From positions 186,001-250,000 of the forward strand of contig CAWKNX010000016.1 in assembly GCA_963851085.1 (NCBI GenBank): DNA of 64,000 nucleotides, in the 5' to 3' direction. The position numbers were made by a program, and so were the translations under genes. The notes under the pieces were generated by a model. It was not told the origin of the DNA. It saw only the letters and a list, made by a program, of their open reading frames with translations, and ran no database searches. Shown one piece after another: positions 27,007 through 33,924 of the stretch (position 1 is the stretch's first letter; every line of letters starts with the position of its first letter). This stretch comes from DATFVJ01 sp963851085. Its GTDB lineage: Bacteria; Actinomycetota; Actinomycetes; Streptosporangiales; Streptosporangiaceae.

Positions 27007-27432
27007 TCAGCCCTTGCGCGGTTCGCCGCGGTAGGTACCGAAGGACCAGCGGTTGCCTTCCGGGTCACGGACGGAGAAATCCCGCGACCCGTAGTCTGTC
27101 TCGTGCAGACCCTGGAGCACCTCAGCGCCCGCGGCGGTCGCGCGGTGCAGCAACGCGTCGGGATCGTCGGTCACGACGTAGGCGCCGAAGCTGCCTGGTG
27201 GCAGCGGCCAACGGTCGCCGGTACCGTCGTCGGAACCTGGCTCACGCGCAGAGCCGAGCATGATCCCGCCGCCGGGTGGCCAGGAAAGCTGCGCGTGGTC
27301 GACCCGGTCACCTTCGCCGTAGACGACTGTCTCCTCGAAACCGAACGCCTCGACGAGGAACCGGATCAGGCCGCGGGCGTCGCGGGCACGGAGGGTCGGC
27401 CAAACCTGGGGTGGTGGAATGGTGTCTGTCAT
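27007..27432 (-). CDS. VOC-family (glyoxalase-like) protein
   Basis: A 141-residue vicinal-oxygen-chelate protein: TLRARDARGLIRFLVEAFGF, then WPPGGGIMLGSA, and the closing blocks VLQGLHETDYGSRDFSVRDP and EGNRWSFGTY. It resembles the PhnB/EhpR group that often acts in antibiotic sequestration or has unknown roles. It starts two bases after the stop of the upstream AraC-type gene, so the two form an operon. Confidence 0.9.
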   Translation of the reverse strand: MTDTIPPPQVWPTLRARDARGLIRFLVEAFGFEETVVYGEGDRVDHAQLSWPPGGGIMLGSAREPGSDDGTGDRWPLPPGSFGAYVVTDDPDALLHRATAAGAEVLQGLHETDYGSRDFSVRDPEGNRWSFGTYRGEPRKG

Positions 27433-27434
27433 GG

Positions 27435-28340
27435 TCACAAGTCTGCCGAGGCCGCCGCGTGGCTGGCTTGGACGTTTCGGAACTCTTCCGCGAGCCACTG
27501 AGTCGGCGGGCATCCCGCGAGCGCCCTGAACTCGCGCGCGAGGTGTGCCTGGTCGTAGTAGCCACCGGCTACGGCGAGATCTGCCAGCGCGGGCGGCAGC
27601 CCGGTGGCGACGCGGCGCTGGAGCAACCTGCGGGCCCGGTCGAATCGCACGACCCGGGCGGCGGCCTTGGGCGTGAGCCCGGTCTCGGCCTGGAGGCGGC
27701 TGCCGAGGTGCCGGGGGCTCCACCCGACTTCCCCCGCCAGGCCGGCCACGGACACGCCGCCGCGGGTGCTGAGCAGGCGCCGCCAGGCCTGCGCGAGTTC
27801 GGCGCCGACGGTCGCGTCGAATCGCGCGTGGCTGACGAGCATGTCGTCGAGTGCCGCGAAGCGCTCGGGCCAGCTTCCCGCGGCGGCCAGCCGCTCGTGC
27901 CACTCGTCCGCGACCGCGCCGAGCACATCGGATCCGTTCACGTCGATGTTCGCCAATTCCCCGGCGGGCAAGCCGAGCAGCGCACGCGCGCCGAGCGGGG
28001 TGAGCCCGAGCTGCACACCGGACTGACTGCCGTCATGCGTGATCACGGCGGGTGTGGTGTGCAGGCCGCCGACGAGGGTGGTGAACTCACCGGGAGGCTG
28101 CCGCGGATCCGGGTGCGCCGCCACGACGAGCGGCTCGCCGAAAGTGATGATCATGGTCAGGTGGGGTGAAGGAAGCCCGCGATGCCGCGCGGGCGCAAGG
28201 CCGGCCTGCCGGTACCCGGCATAGGAGGCCACGAACCGGCGGAGGGCGGGCGCGGGAAGCCGGCGCACCGACTCCTCGATCGGCTCACGCACATCCTGGC
28301 TCAACGCAGCCTCATCCCGTCCCGCTCGCCTCGTGATCAC
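27435..28340 (-). CDS. AraC-family transcriptional regulator
   Basis: The N-terminal effector-type domain (LRRFVASYAGYRQAGLAPAR, TMIITFGEPLVVA, FTTLVGGLHTTPAVI) is followed by the AraC/XylS double helix-turn-helix (VSVAGLAGEVGWSPRHLGSR, then ADLAVAGGYYDQAHLAREFR). This architecture commonly sits beside VOC genes. I start at GTG 28340, preceded by GAGGG; the open frame runs further upstream but overlaps the promoter region of the divergent phosphatase. Confidence 0.87.
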   Translation of the reverse strand: MITRRAGRDEAALSQDVREPIEESVRRLPAPALRRFVASYAGYRQAGLAPARHRGLPSPHLTMIITFGEPLVVAAHPDPRQPPGEFTTLVGGLHTTPAVITHDGSQSGVQLGLTPLGARALLGLPAGELANIDVNGSDVLGAVADEWHERLAAAGSWPERFAALDDMLVSHARFDATVGAELAQAWRRLLSTRGGVSVAGLAGEVGWSPRHLGSRLQAETGLTPKAAARVVRFDRARRLLQRRVATGLPPALADLAVAGGYYDQAHLAREFRALAGCPPTQWLAEEFRNVQASHAAASADL

Positions 28341-28524
28341 ACGCCCTCGCGCGGCCTCCTGCGGCCCTTCCGTCAATATCCCGCAATCCCTTGGATGGTC
28401 CCAATACCCGGGCCGGTCCTGCCCAACCCGCGGACGGGCCGCCCGGTCCATGTCCGGGCGCGTGGCCGCGTGCCATGGCCGGGCGCGCATGGCCGCGTAG
28501 GCGCCCCGGTAATCTCTTGAAGTT

Positions 28525-29337
28525 GTGACGTCCACTGGTGATGCTGACAACGCGGCGGCAGAGTACCGGCAGGCGCAGTTCGTCGTGCCGCCTGACGGGG
28601 CCGAGCTTCTGCTGATCCGGCACGGCGAATCCCAGCCCGCCAGGCTTGATGCGCCGTTCCCGCTCGTCGGCGGGCATGGCGATCCCATGCTCGCGCCCGA
28701 GGGCCGCGATCAGGCCGAGCGCGCTGCCGGTCGGCTCCGCGCGCTGCGCATCGACGCGATCTACGTGACCCCATTGCGCCGGACGGCGCAGACGGCCGCG
28801 CCGCTCGCCCGTGCGCTCGGGATCACTCCTGCGGTGGCGCCTGGCCTGCGGGAGGTCAATCTCGGTACCTGGGAGGGTGGCCTGTTCCGCAAGATGGTTG
28901 CGGAGCGTGACCCGGTGGCCGAGCGCATGTGGGCCGAGGAACGCTGGGACGTCATCCCTGGTGCCGAGCCGGCCGCGGCGTTCGAGGCGCGGGTACGCGA
29001 GGCGATCGAGCAGGTTGCCGCGGCCCACCCTGGTCAGCGGGTCGCCGTGTTCACCCATGGCGGCGTCATCGGCCAGGCGCTGTCCCTGGCCAGCGGATCG
29101 CGGCCGTTCGCCTTCATCGGCGCGGACAACGGCTCGATCTCCCGGCTGATCGTGGCGGGCCGACAGTGGACAGTCCGTGGCTTCAACGACACCAGTCACC
29201 TCGAGAGCGGCCCGGCGCCCAAGACCGCTGCGCCCAAGACCGCTGCGCCCAAGACCCCCGCGGCCAAGACCGCCGCGCCCAAGAGCCCCGCGCCGGTACC
29301 ACAGGCCCCTGCTCGCGCGCCGGAACCTGGCGCTTGA
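28525..29337 (+). CDS. histidine phosphatase (phosphoglycerate mutase-like)
   Basis: The catalytic RHG motif is in LLLIRHGESQ; the second His lies in VAVFTHGGVIGQ. LREVNLGTWEGG and YVTPLRRTAQTAAPLA are also typical. It probably acts on a phosphorylated small molecule; the substrate is unknown. The last about 45 residues are a tail of PKTAA-type repeats, likely disordered. The start is GTG, and it is divergent from the AraC gene. Confidence 0.9.
   Translation: MTSTGDADNAAAEYRQAQFVVPPDGAELLLIRHGESQPARLDAPFPLVGGHGDPMLAPEGRDQAERAAGRLRALRIDAIYVTPLRRTAQTAAPLARALGITPAVAPGLREVNLGTWEGGLFRKMVAERDPVAERMWAEERWDVIPGAEPAAAFEARVREAIEQVAAAHPGQRVAVFTHGGVIGQALSLASGSRPFAFIGADNGSISRLIVAGRQWTVRGFNDTSHLESGPAPKTAAPKTAAPKTPAAKTAAPKSPAPVPQAPARAPEPGA
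29215..29290. repeat. 12-15-bp repeats encoding a PKTAA tail
   Basis: Units close to CCCAAGACCGCTGCG are repeated about five times and code for PKTAAPKTAAPKTPAAKTAA at the phosphatase C-terminus. The repeats are in frame and slightly diverged. Confidence 0.8.
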
Positions 29338-29789
29338 CCCCCCGGCGCGCGCTCCGGTCCTGCGCACCGCACCGCACGTGAATACGGCAAACTTCTGTTA
29401 TCAGGTGACACAATGCGACATCGCTGTCACCACTTCATGCGCCACAATCTGCTACTGCATGATGCCAGGTTCCGCGGCCGGCGGCCAATCTGGGCCGCGG
29501 CTGACGCGCGGGCTTACCGGCCGACGCCCAGAGCGTCCGGCTCAGCAGCCGGGACCCCACCGGTGGCGGCGGTGCGGCCGACGCACAACGGCCGAATGGT
29601 ATCCCGCCAATAGAGGTCGCTGAGCCCGCTATGTCCCAGTGTGTCAATTAGGGACAGCGGAACGTCAGACAGAAGGTGACATAGGGGCATCTCATTGGAT
29701 AGCTCCGCCCGCGTCTTGCCACCGCAAAGATAAGAGACGCTTCGTGTTCCCTGCCGCCCATATATCGTGTGCCGAAATGAGACCTCCTC
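29338..29789. other. intergenic region upstream of the NYN gene
   Basis: About 450 bp, noticeably AT-richer in places (for example around 29380-29470 and 29640-29780), as expected for a promoter region. No gene or strong hairpin is evident. Confidence 0.4.
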
Positions 29790-31109
29790 GTGACCGAATC
29801 GGACGCCAGCGTCGCGATCTACTGGGATTTTGAAAATGTGCACGCCTGCGTGCTCGATGAACTGCGCGGCGAAGGTACCTACCGCAGCGGCAGGTTCAAG
29901 CCGCAGGAGCCGGTGGTGGATATCGACCCAGTCGTCGAGTACGCGGCGACGCTTGGGCGCATCGTCCTGCACCGGGCCTACGGCAACTGGCAGTACTTCG
30001 GTCGCTACCGCGACGAACTGCAAGCCCACGCCGTCGACCTGGTGCAGCTCTTCCCGCTGGCCGCGTCCAAGAACGGTGCGGACATCCGGCTGGCCCTGGA
30101 CGTCGCCGAGGATCTGCAGCAATGCAGGCACGTCACCCATGTGATCGTCGTCTCGTCCGATAGCGACTTCACCTCACTGGCCCAGCGGTGCCGCAGGCAG
30201 GGCAGGACATTCATCGGGATCGGCACGGCGAACACCGCGAAGAGCTTCCGGTTCGCCTGCGACGAGTTCCGCCAGTACGGTGACCTGACCGTGGCCAGCA
30301 TCGCGCCCGCCGTACCCGAGACGCCGGCCGCCGCGCAAGAGGCCGGCTCGCTGGAGGACGCTGCCGAACTGGTCGTGAAGGCGGTGCGCAGGCTCGCGGC
30401 CGGCCGTGGCGAATCGTGGGCGCTGAAGGCGGCGGTCCGGCCGCTCGTCAAGCGGCTCGATCCGACCTTCGACGAGCGCCATTTCGGCTTCGGCTCGTTC
30501 ACCGAGCTGATCAGCGCGCTGAACGCCTACATCGTCGAGCGCTCAGGCGACTACGACCACGAGCTCGCCGTCAAGGCCGACCTGAACGGGACCGGCCAGC
30601 AAGCCGACGCGACCGCCGTACGCGACACCCTTGCCGACAGCTCACCCGTGGCCCTGGTGGAGCGCCAGTTACGCAGAAAGGGACTGCGTCTGCCGTCCGA
30701 CCGGCGGCTGCTGTGGATCGCCCCCGAGCTCGTCGCGAGTGTCTTCGAGCCGTCCGGAGCGGGCATCGAGCCGGATTTCGACAGCCTGCGCGCGAAACTC
30801 GACCAGGGCCTGGCGGAACACGGATTGGTCCCCTCCGAAGCTGAGTTCAACAAGCTGAAGACCATACTTGTCCGCGCGCAGGTCCTCGAGCTGCACGGCC
30901 AGGGCCGCGGGATGAGCCTGCGGCTGCCCGACCCGCAGGCACTGCGCCTTCGCCTGATCACGGTGCTCCTTGGGCATCTCGCCGATCCGGCGTGCGAGGA
31001 CCCTGGCATCCTCACCGAGGCCATCTTCGGGCCTGGCGCCAGCGGTGACCAGGGCAGTCTCGTCCTCGATGCGCTGCACGCCGCCCTGCGGGAACGCACC
31101 GAGAACTAG
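29790..31109 (+). CDS. NYN-domain ribonuclease-like protein with LOTUS/OST-HTH domains
   Basis: Residues 1-170 form a NYN (PIN-like) nuclease fold with conserved acidic residues in AIYWDFENVHA, KNGADIRLALDV and VVSSDSDFTSLAQRCRRQGR. Residues about 195-270 resemble an OST-HTH/LOTUS RNA-binding winged helix (WALKAAVRPLVKRLDPTFDE, then FGFGSFTELISAL). A further C-terminal helical region (300-439) is unassigned. Family proteins are thought to cut or bind RNA, often in RNA turnover or defence. It stands alone, convergent with the hopanoid operon. The start is GTG. Confidence 0.88.
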   Translation: MTESDASVAIYWDFENVHACVLDELRGEGTYRSGRFKPQEPVVDIDPVVEYAATLGRIVLHRAYGNWQYFGRYRDELQAHAVDLVQLFPLAASKNGADIRLALDVAEDLQQCRHVTHVIVVSSDSDFTSLAQRCRRQGRTFIGIGTANTAKSFRFACDEFRQYGDLTVASIAPAVPETPAAAQEAGSLEDAAELVVKAVRRLAAGRGESWALKAAVRPLVKRLDPTFDERHFGFGSFTELISALNAYIVERSGDYDHELAVKADLNGTGQQADATAVRDTLADSSPVALVERQLRRKGLRLPSDRRLLWIAPELVASVFEPSGAGIEPDFDSLRAKLDQGLAEHGLVPSEAEFNKLKTILVRAQVLELHGQGRGMSLRLPDPQALRLRLITVLLGHLADPACEDPGILTEAIFGPGASGDQGSLVLDALHAALRERTEN

Positions 31110-31140
31110 CAATCGGCCAGGCGCAGGTATCAGGATCTGG

Positions 31141-31156
31141 GTTGGCCAGAGCCAAC
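31141..31156. terminator. small hairpin between convergent genes
   Basis: GTTGGC CAGA GCCAAC lies between the NYN gene and the 3' end of hpnH. The stem is only six pairs and has no T-run, so it is a weak candidate for a bidirectional terminator. Confidence 0.35.
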
Positions 31157-31188
31157 GGTACCCGGCGCCGCACGGTTGCGGGCGGACG

Positions 31189-32190
31189 TTAGCCGCGCAT
31201 CGCCCGCAGCGACTCCTTGAGCGATCCGAGGGTCGCGAGCACCGCGGTGGGCTCGTAGCCACAGTGCGCCATGCAGTTCGCGCAGCGCGGGTCCTTGCCC
31301 CGGCCGTAGGAGTCCCAGTCGGTGGTCTCGATCAGCTCGCGGTAAGTCTTCGTGTACCCGTCCGACATCAGGTAACACGGCCGCTGCCAGCCGAGGAGCG
31401 AATAGGACGGGATCCCCCATGCCGTGCACCCGAAATCCACCTTGCCCTCGAGGAAGTCGAGGAACAGGGGCGAGTGGTTGAGCCGCCAGCGTCGCCTGTT
31501 CCCGTCCGCGAACGCCTTGCGGAACAGCTCCCTCGTCTCCGTAACGCCGAGGAAGTGCTCCTGGTCCGGCGCCTTCTCGTAGGCGTACGCCGGAGAGATC
31601 ATCATCTCGTCGACCTTCAGGTCGTCATTGAGGTAATTGAGCACGTCGATAACGGTCTGCGGGCTGTCGGTGTTGAAGAACGTCGTGTTGGTGGTGACGC
31701 GGAACCCGCGGCGCTTGCATTCGCGGATCGCCGCCACGGCCTCGTCGAACACACCGTCCTTGCACACCGACGCGTCGTGCCGCTCCGCCAGCCCGTCGAT
31801 GTGCACCGCCCAGGCGAAGTAGCGCGACGGCGTGAACTTGTCGATGTGCTTGTTGATCAGCAGCGCGTTCGTGCAGAGGAACACGTATATCTTGCGGGCG
31901 ATCAACTGCCGCACGATCTCGTCGATCTGCGGGTGCATCAGCGGCTCGCCGCCGGCGATCGACACCATCGGCGCGCCGCATTCCTCGACCGCGGCGATCG
32001 CCTGCTCGACCGGCATGCGCTGCTTCAGCACGTTGGCCGGGTGCTGGATCTTGCCGCAGCCGGCGCACTTGAGGTTGCAGGCGAACAGCGGTTCGAGTTC
32101 CACAATCAGGGGGAACTTTTTCTTGCCGCGCAGCTTCTGGCCCATCAGATAGGTGCCGATACGGGCACTTTGACGCAGCGGCATCGTCAT
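31189..32190 (-). CDS. hpnH: adenosyl-hopene transferase HpnH (radical SAM)
   Basis: A radical SAM enzyme that joins the 5'-deoxyadenosyl radical to hopene (diploptene) to make adenosylhopane, the first step of hopanoid side-chain building. The cluster motif CxxxCxxC is in FACNLKCAGCGKI. MVSIAGGEPLMHPQIDEIVR and FLCTNALLINKHIDKF follow. The C-terminal Cys residues (DPRCANCMAHCGYEPTA) match the SPASM-like tail of HpnH. The length of 333 residues is normal. It is the last gene of the hopanoid operon and overlaps the hpnG-ispH stop by 4 bp. Confidence 0.95.
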   Translation of the reverse strand: MTMPLRQSARIGTYLMGQKLRGKKKFPLIVELEPLFACNLKCAGCGKIQHPANVLKQRMPVEQAIAAVEECGAPMVSIAGGEPLMHPQIDEIVRQLIARKIYVFLCTNALLINKHIDKFTPSRYFAWAVHIDGLAERHDASVCKDGVFDEAVAAIRECKRRGFRVTTNTTFFNTDSPQTVIDVLNYLNDDLKVDEMMISPAYAYEKAPDQEHFLGVTETRELFRKAFADGNRRRWRLNHSPLFLDFLEGKVDFGCTAWGIPSYSLLGWQRPCYLMSDGYTKTYRELIETTDWDSYGRGKDPRCANCMAHCGYEPTAVLATLGSLKESLRAMRG

Positions 32191-33755
32191 GATTGCCGCA
32201 CCTCCTTCGGCAAGGAAAAACTGACGGATTCAGTGGTCACCACGCGCTCTTCCACCTCAACACGGCCGAGCCCGCGAAACGCCGCGATCACCTCGTTGAC
32301 CAGTGCGGGTGGCGCGGACGCCCCAGCGGTCAGCCCGACCACACGTGCGCCCGCGAGCCAGGCAAGCTGGATCTGCTCGACGTCCTCGATCAGGTAAGCG
32401 GGCGGACCCGCCCGCTGCGCCGTCTCCACGAGCCGCACCGAGTTGGACGAGTTCGCCGATCCCACCACAAGCACCAGGTCGGCCTCGGCCGCGACGGCGG
32501 CGATCGCCTGCTGCCTGTTGGTGGTCGCGTAACAGATGTCGTCGCTGCCCGGCCCGCGGGCCGCGGGGAAGCGTTTCCGCAGTGCCTCTTCCACCGATCG
32601 CGCCTCTTCCACCGCGAGCGTGGTCTGCATCAGGTACGCGACCCGCGACTCATCGGACGGCCGCAGCCGCGCCACGTCCGCGGCGGTCTCCGCGAGTGTC
32701 ACCAGCCCCGGCGCCTCACCCAGGGTGCCCTCGACCTCGTCGTGACCCGCGTGCCCGATGAGCACGACCTGATAGCCCTGATCGGCGAACCTGCGTGCCT
32801 CGGTGTGCACCTTGGCGACCAGCGGGCAGGTCGCATCGACCACTTCCAGGCCCCTGCGGGCGGCGTCGGCCCGCACCGCGGGCGCCACCCCGTGCGCGGA
32901 GAACACGACGACGGAGCCGTCTGGCACCTCGTCGAGTTCCTCCACGAACACGGCGCCGCGATCGGCGAGGGAGCCGACCACGTGCGCGTTGTGCACGATC
33001 TGCCGCCGCACGTAGACCGGGGCGCCGTACCGCTCAAGGACGCGCTCGACGATCTCGATCGCCCGCTCGACGCCCGCGCAGAACGACCGCGGCCCGGCGA
33101 GGAGGATCTTGCGGTCCCCCGCCGCGGCGGCCCACCGCCGCAGCACCGGGCCCGCGCCGCGCAGCGCGCGCAGCGCGGCCACGCCACCCGACACGGTCGC
33201 GGGGTGCAGCAGCGGCCGGCCCGGGCCATCGGAGACCGCGCGCAGCACCGCGAAGGGCCGGCCGTCAGCGGCTGCCGCGAGCGGCGCGGATTCCATGTCC
33301 ACGAGCAGGGCGCCGCCCTGCGCGAGCCGCTCCCTGCCAGGCCCGTGGGACAGGCGCGCCGTGGTCACAATGGGCCCTGCCCGCGCGGTGAGCCCTGCGC
33401 GGCGAAGCTCGCCGACCAGCAGCGGGGCGGACGGGCAGCCGATGACCGGGCCGTCGCCACCGTCCCTGCGCACCTCGGTGGCGACCACGATCGCACCGGG
33501 CCGCAGCCCGCGGTCGAGCGCGCCGCCGACACCTGTCACCGCAAATGTCCCGAACGACTGCCGGGCGAGTTCCGAGGCACGCAGTGCGGACCGCCGTGGA
33601 CCGAAACCGGTACGGGCGACCGTGACGCCGCCGCCCCCCGCGGCAGAGCCTGCAAGCCCACGCCTGACCGCACGTGCCTCGATCCGCAAGGGAGCGCACA
33701 CGAGCAGATGACTCTGCGCTGAGCCATCCCGTCGCGCGCTCATGTCATCGCTCAT
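32187..33755 (-). CDS. HpnG-type phosphorylase fused to IspH reductase
   Basis: Residues 1-210 resemble hopanoid-associated phosphorylase HpnG (nucleosidase/PNP fold), which releases adenine from adenosylhopane: LLVCAPLRIEARAVRRGL, VTGVGGALDRGLRPGAIVVA, GGALLVDMESAPLA. Residues 215 onward are a full 4-hydroxy-3-methylbut-2-enyl diphosphate reductase (IspH), last step of the MEP pathway. It begins KILLAGPRSFCAGVERAIEI and carries three cluster Cys (SFCAGV, DATCPL, DICYAT), plus HGVAP, GHAGHDEVEG and VGSANSSNS. ATG 33755 is chosen because GGGAGGCG precedes it. In other organisms these are separate proteins; the fusion puts precursor supply and side-chain processing in one chain. Confidence 0.88.
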   Translation of the reverse strand: MSDDMSARRDGSAQSHLLVCAPLRIEARAVRRGLAGSAAGGGGVTVARTGFGPRRSALRASELARQSFGTFAVTGVGGALDRGLRPGAIVVATEVRRDGGDGPVIGCPSAPLLVGELRRAGLTARAGPIVTTARLSHGPGRERLAQGGALLVDMESAPLAAAADGRPFAVLRAVSDGPGRPLLHPATVSGGVAALRALRGAGPVLRRWAAAAGDRKILLAGPRSFCAGVERAIEIVERVLERYGAPVYVRRQIVHNAHVVGSLADRGAVFVEELDEVPDGSVVVFSAHGVAPAVRADAARRGLEVVDATCPLVAKVHTEARRFADQGYQVVLIGHAGHDEVEGTLGEAPGLVTLAETAADVARLRPSDESRVAYLMQTTLAVEEARSVEEALRKRFPAARGPGSDDICYATTNRQQAIAAVAAEADLVLVVGSANSSNSVRLVETAQRAGPPAYLIEDVEQIQLAWLAGARVVGLTAGASAPPALVNEVIAAFRGLGRVEVEERVVTTESVSFSLPKEVRQS

Positions 33756-33924
33756 GTCATCGCCTCCCTCGCGGGCGGGCCCACCGGGTGGCGGGTTATC
33801 CACAGAACCGCGTTCACCCATCCCGTAAGCCTTGACAACCTGCCAAAATCGTCAGTAGGGCAGCGCCCCCAAGGGCGGGTGGGTCTTGTTAGGAGGGTTG
33901 GTCGTGTAGGGGCGGCCGCACCTG

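Noticed and set aside
32193..33722. A 509-codon frame on the plus strand
   Set aside because: Antisense to the hpnG-ispH fusion, whose motifs are complete.
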